Position numbers and translations under genes: made by a program
Shown here: positions 16,102-25,359 of the stretch, piece by piece
How positions within the stretch are numbered: the stretch's first letter is position 1
Layout: every line of letters starts with the position of its first letter
Notes under the pieces: model-generated
Database searches by the model: none
What the model saw: only the letters and a program-made list of their open reading frames with translations
What the model was told of the DNA's origin: nothing
DNA from: Streptomyces sp. NBC_01549
GTDB lineage: Bacteria > Actinomycetota > Actinomycetes > Streptomycetales > Streptomycetaceae
Reading direction: 5' to 3'
Assembly (NCBI RefSeq): GCF_026339955.1
Contig: NZ_JAPEPW010000001.1
Span: 1,178,001 to 1,242,000 of the forward strand
DNA: 64,000 bases

Positions 16102-19100
16102 CTACAGGCCCATGCCGGTGAAGGTGCGTTCCAGGGAGTCGGCGTACAGGCGGGCGCCGGCGATCTTCGGGTGGAAGGACTGGGCCGACAGGCCGTAGTT
16201 CTCGAGGACTGGGTAGTCCAGCTTCGGCTGGTCCGAATCCACGAGCGTCTTGACGATGCCGTGGACGGATTCGGGGTTGCCGCAGACGGCCTTGCCCGCG
16301 AAGTTCTGCTTGGGGTTGGAGAACCATGCCTGGATGCCCGTGGCCTTGGCGTCGTCCACCGACTGCTGCATGGCGGCCGCGAGTGTGTCGGCCACGCTGT
16401 TGAGCCAGTCCGAGGAGGACGCGGACAGACCGATCTGCCCGACCCCGGGCACCGTGATGCTCAGGCACGCGCCCCGGTCCTCGATCAGCGGCGGGTACCC
16501 CATCAGCGCGATCTTCGCCTTCGGGGCCCTCTCGTGGATCTCCGCCAGGACCTTGGTGATGTCCGGCCGTACGATCTCGTTGATGATGCCGGCCGCGGCC
16601 TGCTCCAGCGGCTGCCCGATGAACTTGCGGTCCCGACCGGCCAGTTGCTTGTCGGTGTCGCCGTCTTCGAAGGTTTTGTCCTTGCAGTTGCCGCCGTTCA
16701 CCGCGAGCAGGCATTTCTGGATGATGGCGGAGAAGCGGGCGTCGTTGCCGCCGATGGAGAGGGTGACCAGGGTGGTGTTCTGGTCCAGGTAGCCCTTGTC
16801 GATCTGCGTCTTCTCGCCGCCGTTGGACTGCACGATGCCGTTGTGCACCATGTTGTAGGTACGGGCGCCGGAGCAGGCGATCAAGTGGTAGTCCATGTCG
16901 GTGCCGTAGCTGTCGGCCAGGGTTCCGATCGACGCCGACCGGCCTGGGATCGTCGCTTGGCGCGACCACGCCTGGGTGGAGCGGTGGCAGGCGTTGCGGG
17001 TCTTGTTGTCCTGCTTGTCCAGGTAATTGGTCTCAGGGTAGTAGTCCCGGTTGCCCTCGGAGGCGCCCTCACCGGAGGAGTACGAGTCGCCCATGGCGAC
17101 GACGAAGTCCTTCGGCTTGGCCGACAGCGGCTGGAAGGCCACCGAGTCCCAGGCGATGTCCTCGTCGCCGGTGCCGTCGTCGGTGTCGGTGTCGAGGGTC
17201 ACCGTCGGCGTGCCGGTGAAGTTGAACACGCCCAGGTCGACCCACTTGTTCTGGCGAATCCGCTGCGGTTGCACCCGGAGGGGCGAGAGCGAGTCGGTGC
17301 CGCCGATCCGGTAGGCGGCCTGCCGGGTGTGGGCGCCGTGGTCGGGCATATGCACGAAGACGCGCATCCAGCCGCGCTGGCTGCCGCTGAGCGTCCACTT
17401 GCCGGAGACCTGCAGCCGCTTGCCGTCGGCGGTCGCCAGCCAGCGGGTACGCGCCATCCAGAAGTGGTTGTTGTTGCCCGCGCCGATCTGGTGCAGATCC
17501 ATCTTGGACGAGTACGTGCCGTTCTCGCCGGCGAAGGTGAATTGGAAGGAGCCCTGCGAACTCACCGTGCAGGTACGTCCCGAAGTGCCGGCGGGAACGG
17601 TGCCGTTGGGCAGGTCGTCCACGATCAGGGACCCGGAGGGCAGGCCGGTGTTGCAGCGCGGCGGGTAGGAGTTCTCGTCGGGCTGCTCGGGATAGGTGTC
17701 GTCGAACCGGTGGACCGGGTTGCCGCACCGGGCCTCGGTGGTGCAGTTCTTCCAGCTGACCGGCTGGTTCCACCAGCACTTCAGATACAGCGGGTTGTTG
17801 CTGTTGGGGTCACCGGGCAGAGCGCACGGACCCTTGCCGTCGTCGTTGGAGGCGCCATCACCGATTTTCGAGGGCACGCAATCGTTCTGCGAGCCGCAGA
17901 AGGTGAAGATGGGCGGCTTGGCGGAGGTGCGGGCGTCGGTGGAGTTCCACCACGCGGCGCGATAGCCCGCCTGCATGTCGCCCGGCTTGAACATGGCGGA
18001 GATCGGACGGGCGGCCCAGCCGATCACCTTCTCCTCGTACGGCCAGTCCTGCGGGTGCGCGGCGTGGCTGTAGTCGTCCTTGCCGTCGGCGCTCTCCAGG
18101 AAAGGGGTCCGGTTCTCCTTCCACAGCGGGTTGGCCGGGTTGTTCGTCCAGCCCACGCCCCACTTGCCGTTCTGCGGCGCCGACTTGGGGTAGTACCCCG
18201 CGTTGTACGCCCACAGCGCGTAGAACCAGTTCTCGATGTACTTCGGATGGCCGTCGTTGATGGTCAGGCCGTCCTTGCGGGTGTCGTTCCACTTACCGAT
18301 GAGGATGTTGACACCCGCCGCGATGTTCGCGGCGTAGTCCAGCGCGGCGGCTTCCTGCTGCGTCGTGGTCTTGGGCTGCTCGCCGTCCTTCTCCTTGCCG
18401 TGCATCCGCATGCCGTCGGTGACCTGCGTGATGCCGTAGCCGCAGTCAGCCTTGGCGAAGTCGATCGCCCAGGGGTCCTGCTGCTGGCCGTCGGCGGCGT
18501 ACTTGACGCCGTAGAAGTTGCCGATCAGCGAGTTGCCCGTGACGCCGGGCACCGCCAGCCGGGTGGCCTGCCACATGTTCGACTCCTGCGCCGTGATGCC
18601 GAGCATCACCTGCGCGGGCACGTGCCAGTCCTCGCTGGATCCGCCCGCGAGCGGCGTCAGCGGGAAGATCGTCTGCGGGGCGTAGGCCGCCATGCCGGTG
18701 TTCTTCCAGTTCGCCGGCCGTGTCGCGCCCTTATTGAGCTTGCCGACGATGGCCTGGTCGACGGCCCACTCGACCTGGCGGGGGGTGGGCTGGAAGGCCT
18801 GCTTCGTGGGGTCGTTGCGCGGGACCGAGCAGTAGCGGTCGGCTTCGACCGGGTCGTTGACCGCCGCTAGTGTCCTGACCGGGGTCTTCGCGCCCTGCGC
18901 GAGCAGGATCGGGCTCGTCTGCGTTCCCTGTGTGACCTCGCGCTGCCCGCCGATGGGCTCGGAGCCGGGGTGCGCGTCCAGGACGACGGTCTTGCGGGTG
19001 TCCAGGGCCTTCACCGTGGTACGGACGGTGCGGGCTTCCAGGGCCTCCTCCGGGCGGATCCGGGAGTCCTTGCCGTCCGCCCAGCGGGCGGTGACGACGG

Positions 19101-20210
19101 CCTGTCCCCGGCTGGAGACCTGGGCGTCCTTGTCGATGCCGCCGGGGTTGTTCAGCTCGCCGTCCGCAGCGCGCGAGGTGGAGGCGGCCTTACCGGTCAC
19201 GTACACCCTGCCCGAGGGCGTGGCGGTGAGGTCGAACTCGTCGAGCTTGCCCTGCGCGAGCCTGGCGGGCCTGCTCCGGCCGTCGGCCTTCTCGATTTGT
19301 TCGGCGCTGACGCGGGAGACCGTGGCGGTGTTCCGCGCCGCCACGGCGCCGCGTGCCTTCGACGCCTGGGGATCCGGGTCGATGAACGTGACACCGTTGT
19401 CGGCGTCGACCTTGAGCTGGAAGGGCCATGCCTTCGTGGTGGCGATGTCGCGGGTCCTGCCGCCCTTGACGCTCACGATGTGGTTGTCGGCGGCGGCAAC
19501 GATGCCCTGGTCGGTAGGCACAGCCGAGGTCACCTGCCCGGTGACCGTCTGCTTGGTGCCGACCTTCCCGGTCCTCGCGTCGACCGTGATCAGCCGGGTC
19601 TGGTTCTTCGCTGACCGGTCGTTGGTCAGTGCCGTGAATACCGCCCCCTCGCCCTGGCCGCACCCCGGGGAGAAGTAGCCCAGGGTGGCCTGGAACGGCA
19701 GCTTCGTGACATGACCGTCGGTCATGTCAACGACGGCGGTGAACGCTCCGCGCGTCATCAGCTCGGGCTTGTTGGTGAAGGTGCGGGGCGCGTAGGCGAC
19801 GGCCGCGTACTTCCCGGACTCGGTCAGGCAGGCGTTGCCGATCCAGGTGTCGGTGTCGAAGCCAGGCTCGGACAGGGTCGCCGCCGTATTCCAGGCGTAC
19901 CCCTGCTTCTCGTCCGCGATGAGGACGTGGAAGCCGGTTCCGTCACCGGAGGTGGTGAAGGCCTGGTCGGACGACCTCTTGTAGTCCTTGCCAAGGACGT
20001 TTGAGCGTCGGTCCGTCGGGACGGCGGTGGGTTGGTCGCCGGGCTCGGTCTCCCCGGGTCGTGTGCGGCCGGTGTCGACCAGCCCTTGGCTTCCCCCTGC
20101 GGGCCGGCCGCAGCATATGCCTGCATCGTGGCAACACCGGAGGACAGAGCCAGGGTGAGAGCTGCTGTCACCGGTAATTGCGCACGCCTCAGCATGGCGT
20201 TGCGTCTCAA
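16102..20210 (-). pseudogene. Very large exported protein with SLT-like and SGNH-hydrolase domains, frameshifted after the signal peptide
   Basis: The signal peptide (LRRAQLPVTAALTLALSSG ... AYAAA) starts at TTG 20210, with GGAGA upstream, or ATG 20195. The mature part is in another frame from about 20040 (TAVPTDRRSNVLGKDYKRSS onward), so a one-base shift lies at about 20030-20090. Downstream are a lytic-transglycosylase-like segment (VMLGITAQESNMWQATRL, then CGYGITQVTDGMR), a beta-sandwich resembling golvesin/CBD-type domains, and a C-terminal SGNH hydrolase: block I GDSYSSGEGAS, block III SIGGNDARF, block V SFHPKIAG. The full protein would be about 1,370 residues. The combination suggests a wall-directed hydrolase and esterase. 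If the shift is a sequencing error, the gene is intact. Confidence 0.75.
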
Positions 20211-20805
20211 GTGGGGTCTCCTTCTACGTTTTTCAACTGCGATGGAACGAACGGCGCCGTCAGTGAAGGAGGGAGAGCGTGACGGTCACGCGGGCCGGGT
20301 AGTCGTGTGGTGGTCACCGGCCGGGCTGGTCTGAGGTGCAGCTGCGCGTGTGTGGCAGCAAAGTGACATGCAGACATAGCGCAACATCCCCCCGTCGAAA
20401 ACGTGCGCTAGGAACCAATGTTCGGTTCTGTGGTCACTCGGAACGTATCAGTGCGCCACAGTGCGTGTCATTCACAATTTTCACAGCGGACTCATATGTG
20501 GCACGGGGCACACAACTCCAGGTCGATCAAAGGCTCATCGCTGAACTGGCACACCGGCGTGACTACATTCGACGGAGCGCTCCCCTTCGTCACAGCACCG
20601 GGCCTGCCTGCCGCGTCCATCGGTCGCGGAGAAATCCGGGTCGCCGCCCTCAACTTTGCTTCGATGACCACGACCCTAAAGAGCGGAGTCAAACAGCCGC
20701 TGCTGGTGGATCCGCAGGACGCCGACAAAGCACCGGTTCGCGGCCTCACGCGGCCCCCCAGCCAAGCTCCGACCAGTTGCGCCAGTTAGAGCTTGCACAG
20801 ATAGG
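20211..20805. other. Gene-free interval
   Basis: About 600 bases upstream of the SGNH gene. No frame in either direction has a ribosome site or family motif. It should hold the promoter of the minus-strand gene, but no hexamer pair is convincing. Confidence 0.5.
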
Positions 20806-20812
20806 CGTGGGG

Positions 20813-21395
20813 TCACGGTCGCCGGGTGGGGCGGACGTGCCGGCGGTGGGTAGTCCAGGCGCGGCGGATGAGGCTACGCATGGTGATGATGGCATCGGTG
20901 AAGTCGAAGCAGGCGATGATGACACTGGTCCGGCGTTCGTAGCAGCGCGCGAGCCGGTGGAAGGCGTTCTGCCAGGCGTGCGTGCGCTCTACGTGCCAGC
21001 GCTGGGTGGCCTGGATCGGGGTCTTTGCGCCCTTGTGCGCGATCCGGCCTTGCAGTCCGCGTTGGCCGAGGGTGGTACGGGTCTTGCCCGAGTCGTAGCC
21101 GGCGTCCCGGTGCACGGTGATGCCGTCGGGCAGCGGGCCGAGGTCGTCCAGCAGGTCCAGGGCGGGGGCAAGCAGGGGCGAGTCGTGGCAGTTCGCTCCG
21201 GCCAGTACGCGGCCGGAGCGGAATTCCGTAACCGTCCGTCATTCCCGAGCGTTTGAGGCCTTGTTTGCCGCGGTCGACCGGTGAGCGTCCGGCGGCTTCT
21301 CCGCCTCCGGGTGCTTTGGTGATCGACCCGTCGATGGCGATCTGGTCCAGGGCGAGACCGACGATGCGGTCGTAGGACTGCAGGGCACGAAGTTC
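20813..21395 (-). pseudogene. Remnant of an IS5-family transposase
   Basis: Joined frames read YDRIVGLALDQIAIDGSITK, then GANCHDSPLLAPALDLLDDL, VHRDAGYDSGKTRTTLGQRG, RIAHKGAKTPIQATQRWHVE and RTHAWQNAFHRLARCYERR. The DGSITK and DAGYDSG aspartates and the HVERTHAW..N..RL..CYERR end are IS5 hallmarks. The N-terminal third is absent and a one-base shift lies near 21200. It cannot encode a transposase. Confidence 0.82.
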
Positions 21396-21464
21396 GCCTT
21401 CGCCAAGGCCTTCAAGAGGAAGTACGGGGTGACACCCGGCCAGTACCGCAAGCAGGCCTCCTAG
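21384..21464 (+). pseudogene. C-terminal end of an AraC-family regulator
   Basis: The plus strand gives TKFAFAKAFKRKYGVTPGQY and RKQAS-stop. This is the terminal second helix-turn-helix of AraC/XylS regulators (F-x-x-x-F-K-R-x-x-G-x-x-P-x-x-Y-R). Nothing upstream continues it. The IS5 remnant abuts it, so the IS or a linked deletion removed the rest. Confidence 0.75.
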
Positions 21465-21544
21465 GTGTATTGACCCGCGGGGCCGTTCACGCGGCTGCTC
21501 GGTGGCCGGCCTGCGAGTGCGGTGTGGCAGCGGTGGTGGGACGA

Positions 21545-21578
21545 AGGGGCGCCCGCCGTATGGTCGGCGGGCGCCCCT
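21545..21578 (-). terminator. Hairpin after the EF-hand gene
   Basis: AGGGGCGCCCGCCG and its reverse complement are separated by 6 bases, 29 bases beyond the stop at 21608. The 14-bp stem is very GC-rich. Confidence 0.8.
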
Positions 21579-21607
21579 GTGCCCGGGTCACCTGTGCGGG
21601 GTCCGGG

Positions 21608-21820
21608 TCACTTGTTCAGGTGGGTCCAGAACTCGTCGAACGAGAGGACCTTGTCCCCGTTGAGGTCGCGGGTGGCGATGATGGCCTCCGCCACCGAGTC
21701 GGTGACGTTCCAGTCGCCGCCCTGGGCGAGGGCGCTCTTGAACTCGGCCGCGGTGATGAAACCGTCACCGTCCGTATCGATCCGCTCGAACTGCTTGCGT
21801 GCTTCCTCGATGTCCGCCAC
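21608..21820 (-). CDS. Small EF-hand calcium-binding protein
   Basis: 70 residues with two canonical EF-hand loops: DTDGDGFITAAEF at residues 16-28 and DLNGDKVLSFDEF at about 52-64. Loop positions 1, 3, 5 and 12 carry acidic or Asn ligands in both, so both should bind calcium. It has no signal peptide and is the size of the small cytosolic EF-hand proteins of Streptomyces, thought to act as calcium buffers or sensors. It has its own terminator and is probably monocistronic. Confidence 0.93.
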   Translation of the reverse strand: MADIEEARKQFERIDTDGDGFITAAEFKSALAQGGDWNVTDSVAEAIIATRDLNGDKVLSFDEFWTHLNK

Positions 21821-21868
21821 CGATCCGCCCCTTCGTAGTGCATTACAGCTGTATTGACGGAGGTCAGA

Positions 21869-22783
21869 TTAACGGTCCGCGCCGGCCCTCAGTGCGGCGA
21901 CCACCCAGCCGAACTCCTCCCGGTGCGCGGACTGGGTCCCCGCGCCCTTCACCGTGGCCAGCAACTCCCGGTACCCAGCGAGCCGGTCGTTGGACGCCGA
22001 CTCCATGCGTGCGAGTACGGCGGCCGGGTCGCCGTCCCCCAGCACCTCCCGCAGGATCGCCTCCGCCTCGGGCGACTCGGGGGCGATTCCCCGGGCGCGG
22101 GCCTCGGTCCCCAGCTGGAGCATGCGCATGGGGAACCACAAGGACCGCCCGGCGGCCGCGGCGTGGTCCTGGTCGGCCGCGTTGAACTCGACCACCTCGC
22201 GCATCTGCGCCCGGAACTCCGGATCCTGGACCATCTCCGCCAGCTCCACCCAGGCGTCCACCTGCTCGGGGGTCGGCTCCTCGGGCAAGTCCACCGCGGT
22301 GGAGCGCATCCGCTCCTGGATGGCCGGATCCACGGAGTCGAGCCCGTGGAACAGCTCCTCCACGAACTCCTCCATGATCCGCTTCCGTTCGGCGGCCGAC
22401 AGCCGCGCCAGCTTGTTCATGAGCGTCATCTCCTCCGCGGTCGAACCGCGTCGCGCCACGGACGACAGCACCGCCCTGGTCACCTTCAGCGACCTGATCT
22501 GCGCGTCCAGCGCCGTCACATGGGCGGCGGCCACCTCCGCGACCGTCGTCTCGCCGGCCAGCACCTTGCGTACGGCGTCCAGACCGAGGCCCAGTTCGCG
22601 CAGGGTGTGGATCAGTTCGAGGCGGGCCACGGACGCGGCGTCGTACAGCCGGTAGCCGCCCGCGGAGCGGGCCACCGGCGGCAGGGCGCCCTCGTCCGAC
22701 CAGTAGCGGATGGTGCGCACGGTCAGTCCGGTGGCCCGGGCCAGCTCGCCGATGGTGAGAAGTCCGGTGCCGTCGTCGATCAT
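21869..22783 (-). CDS. MerR-family transcriptional regulator
   Basis: 304 residues from ATG 22783. The N-terminal winged helix is classic MerR: LTIGELARATGLTVRTIRYW at residues 9-28, then GGYRLYDAASVARLELI. A helical dimerisation segment and a long C-terminal region of about 200 residues follow, larger than metal-sensing MerR proteins and more like those with an effector-binding or TipA-like helical domain. It is divergent from the GNAT gene, with 49 bases between the starts, and is likely to regulate that gene or itself. Confidence 0.9.
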   Translation of the reverse strand: MIDDGTGLLTIGELARATGLTVRTIRYWSDEGALPPVARSAGGYRLYDAASVARLELIHTLRELGLGLDAVRKVLAGETTVAEVAAAHVTALDAQIRSLKVTRAVLSSVARRGSTAEEMTLMNKLARLSAAERKRIMEEFVEELFHGLDSVDPAIQERMRSTAVDLPEEPTPEQVDAWVELAEMVQDPEFRAQMREVVEFNAADQDHAAAAGRSLWFPMRMLQLGTEARARGIAPESPEAEAILREVLGDGDPAAVLARMESASNDRLAGYRELLATVKGAGTQSAHREEFGWVVAALRAGADR

Positions 22784-22832
22784 GTCTGCGAGTCTGGGCC
22801 TTCCAGTGGGTGGAGACTCAAGGAGCGCGGTG

Positions 22833-23465
22833 GTGGAGACTCTTCGGGACATTCTCGACGCGGCGGCCCGGGGTGTCTTCCCTCCGTCCGACGGCCGTAC
22901 GACCGTCGTGCCGCAGGTGTCCGACCGGGACGCGGGCGTGCTCGCCTTCACCGCGCACGCGGTCGTCTTCACCGACGAGGATCCGCGGTGGGTGTACGAC
23001 ACGCTGGCCGCCGTACCGTGCGACGCCCTCGCCGCGCCGATGAACCCACGGTTCCTGGCGGCCTTCCTCGATCGCACGGGGCGTACGGCCGAGACGATCG
23101 ACGCGATGCTGGTGGGCTCTCCCCTGCCCGGTGAGCCGCCGCTCCCGCTGAAGGAGATCACGGACGGCGACCATCCGCGGATCGTGTACGCCCGAGGGCG
23201 GCGCGACGACATGCGCGCGTGGACGGCGGAGGGCGGTGTGCTGGTGCTGGGGCGCGGGATCGCGGGGCGGCTGGAGGTCTCGGTCGAGGTGGACGAAGGG
23301 GTACGGCACCGGGGGCTGGGCCGGGCCCTGGTGACGGCGGCCCGGCAGCTGGCCACGGAGCCGCTGTGGGCGCAGGTGGCGCCGGGGAACGCCCGCAGCA
23401 TGCGGGCGTTCCAGGCGGCCGGCTACCGTCCCGTGGGTTCGGAGGCGCTGCTCATCGCCAGGTAG
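22833..23465 (+). CDS. GNAT-family N-acetyltransferase
   Basis: 210 residues. GTG 22833 was chosen because AAGGAG lies 7 nt before it (an in-frame GTG at 22830 is too close). The N-terminal half is unlike standard GNATs. The C-terminal half has the acetyl-CoA loop VDEGVRHRGLGRALVTAARQ (R-x-x-G-x-G-x-A/L) and the closing ARSMRAFQAAGYRPVGSEAL. The substrate cannot be told. It is divergent from MerR, which suggests control by that regulator. Confidence 0.85.
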   Translation: METLRDILDAAARGVFPPSDGRTTVVPQVSDRDAGVLAFTAHAVVFTDEDPRWVYDTLAAVPCDALAAPMNPRFLAAFLDRTGRTAETIDAMLVGSPLPGEPPLPLKEITDGDHPRIVYARGRRDDMRAWTAEGGVLVLGRGIAGRLEVSVEVDEGVRHRGLGRALVTAARQLATEPLWAQVAPGNARSMRAFQAAGYRPVGSEALLIAR

Positions 23466-23468
23466 GCG

Positions 23469-24077
23469 TCAGTGCCAGGGCGCGTAGTACGGGTTGCTCT
23501 CGCAGTCGCTCATGATCTCGGTCTTGGTCTTCTTGTCGACCGGGCAGACGCCGATGATGTACTGGCGCGCGATACCGCCGGGGAAGGCGACCTCGACCTG
23601 GTCGGCCCACTTGTGGGTGTCACCGATGGTCTTGTTGACGTCGACGCCGCCGGGCGCGTCGACGTAGTAGTTGAAGCCCGACTTGTACCAGGTCTTGTAC
23701 AGGTCGTGGTCGTACGTCGTCGACACGTACGGCGAGGGCTGGTTGACCAGGACGTACTGCTCGATGTCGTACTGCCCGTCGATGACGTCCTTGGGGTGGA
23801 ACCCCTGCTCGAAGACGGCGGCGGGGCCCCGGCTGTCGCTGCGGTAGAGGGTGCCGCAGGTCTTGCGCCAGACCGGCTCCGGGGTGATGCGGTCGACCTG
23901 CACACGGCGGTCGGCGGCGGCCTTGACCGGGTCGTCGAACTGGGGGCAGGCGGGCGCGGCGACCTTGGCAAGCGGGGCGGCGGGGGTCGCGGGGGGCGTC
24001 GCGGCGGAGGTCGCGAGGACGGCCGAGAGGCAGGCGACGACGGCAGCGGCCCGGCGCCGCAGGCGAGTTGTGATCAT
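23469..24077 (-). CDS. Secreted Scabin/ScARP-like mono-ADP-ribosyltransferase
   Basis: 202 residues from ATG 24077 (GTG 24086 is an alternative with slightly better spacing to GAGAT). A signal peptide (TTRLRRRAAAVVACLSAVLA) ends near APA. The mature protein has the R-S-E signature of the pierisin-like family: LYRSDSRGPAAVFEQGFHPK (catalytic Arg), PSPYVSTTYDHDLYK (S-T-T strand) and WADQVEVAFPGGIARQYI, where Q-V-E is the Q-x-E motif used by guanine-specific enzymes. Scabin of S. scabies and ScARP of S. coelicolor modify guanine in DNA or nucleotides. Cysteine pairs fit an extracellular protein. It runs convergent to the GNAT gene. Confidence 0.9.
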   Translation of the reverse strand: MITTRLRRRAAAVVACLSAVLATSAATPPATPAAPLAKVAAPACPQFDDPVKAAADRRVQVDRITPEPVWRKTCGTLYRSDSRGPAAVFEQGFHPKDVIDGQYDIEQYVLVNQPSPYVSTTYDHDLYKTWYKSGFNYYVDAPGGVDVNKTIGDTHKWADQVEVAFPGGIARQYIIGVCPVDKKTKTEIMSDCESNPYYAPWH

Positions 24078-24168
24078 GGGGAGCACGATCTCGGTTCTGC
24101 GGCGGCGGGCCGGGGATCGTCACCCGTACGGCGGCGTGTCACCGCCCTGCGGGTCAACCGGGCGTGGA

Positions 24169-25359
24169 TCAGCGGAAGATGCCGGTGTGGCCGAGCGAGT
24201 AGCGGCCCGGCTGCGGGTAGACCGCGAGGCCGTGCGGGCCACTGCCGACCGGGATACGCGCCAGCTGGACGCCGGTACGGGTGTCGATGGCGTACACCTC
24301 GGAGTTGTAGCGCCCCGACAGCCACAGGACCTTGCCGTCGGCCGAGACGCCGCCCATGTCGGGGCTGCCGCCGTGCGGCAGGCGCCATTTCTTGGTCAGC
24401 GTGTTCTGGGCGAAGTCGAAGACGGAGATGGTGCCCTCGCCCCGGTTGGAGATGTACATCTCGCGCGAGTCGCGGCTGACGTACAGACCGTGGCAGCCCT
24501 TGCCGGTCGGGAGGAAGGACGGCTTCGTGAACTTGTCCCCGTCGAGGACCCACACCCCGTTGGCCACCATGTCGGCGATGTAGAACCGCTTGCCGTCGGG
24601 GGACATCTTGACGTCCTGCGGCATGGCGCCGCGGAAGGGCAGCTTCTCCTGGGCGACCACCTTCATCCGCTCGGTGTCGACCTTCAGCAGCTCGCCGCTG
24701 AACTCGCAGGAGACGATGAAGTAGCGGCCGTCGAGAGAGAAGTCGGCGTGGTTGACGCCGTAGCAGGTGACCGGCTCGGTCTTGACGCGCTTCATGGTGT
24801 GCGCGTCGCGGAAAACCAGCTCGCGGTCGAGGGAGGCCATGACGATCGCGTACTTGCCGTCGGGCGTGAAGTACAGGTTGTACGGGTCGTGCACGTCGAC
24901 GGTCTTGCCCGCCTTGCCGGTCCTCGGGTCGATGGGGGTGAGGGTGTTGCCCCGGTCGTTGTTGACCCAGAGCGTCTTCATGTCCCAGGAGGGGACGACG
25001 TGCTGGGGCTGCGCGCCGACCCGGATCGTCTCGATGACCTCGTACGTCTTCGGGTCGATCACGGAGACCGTGTTGGAGTTGGTGTTGGGGACGTACACAC
25101 GGGACGGGAAGTCCTTGACGACCGGCGAGAACTTGTTCGGCCGGTCGGCGGTGTAGACGTCCGTCGGGTCGAGCACGGGCGGCATGCCGGGCAGGCCGTC
25201 GACCTGGTTCGGCTGGGCCGGTTTGACGGCGGCCTGGGTGCCGACGGCCTCGTGCGCGGTGTCCTTGGACTCGCCGTCGCAGCCCGGAAGTACGGCGAGC
25301 ACGGCGAGTACCGCGCCCGCGAGCAGGGCGCGCTTCGTGAGGTTCCGGTTGCGGTGCAT
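24169..25359 (-). CDS. Lipoprotein with YVTN/YncE-type beta-propeller
   Basis: 396 residues. The N-terminus is a lipoprotein signal (ALLAGAVLAVLAVLPGC, lipidated Cys at about residue 27). The body is a series of propeller blades with the YVTN pattern: YVPNTNSNTVSVIDPKTYEV, VGAQPQHVV, LWVNNDRGNTLTPIDP, YNLYFTPDGKYAIV, QDVKMSPDGKRFYIADM, MYISNRGEGTISVFDF, VGSGPHGLAVYP. It would sit on the outer face of the membrane. Its ATG overlaps the stop of the NodB-like gene by one base, so the two are translationally coupled and likely act together. Confidence 0.9.
   Translation of the reverse strand: MHRNRNLTKRALLAGAVLAVLAVLPGCDGESKDTAHEAVGTQAAVKPAQPNQVDGLPGMPPVLDPTDVYTADRPNKFSPVVKDFPSRVYVPNTNSNTVSVIDPKTYEVIETIRVGAQPQHVVPSWDMKTLWVNNDRGNTLTPIDPRTGKAGKTVDVHDPYNLYFTPDGKYAIVMASLDRELVFRDAHTMKRVKTEPVTCYGVNHADFSLDGRYFIVSCEFSGELLKVDTERMKVVAQEKLPFRGAMPQDVKMSPDGKRFYIADMVANGVWVLDGDKFTKPSFLPTGKGCHGLYVSRDSREMYISNRGEGTISVFDFAQNTLTKKWRLPHGGSPDMGGVSADGKVLWLSGRYNSEVYAIDTRTGVQLARIPVGSGPHGLAVYPQPGRYSLGHTGIFR

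Noticed and set aside
16171..18870. Plus-strand frame of 899 codons
   Set aside because: Antisense to the SGNH protein, whose catalytic motifs and codon pattern are convincing. The plus frame has no recognisable domain.
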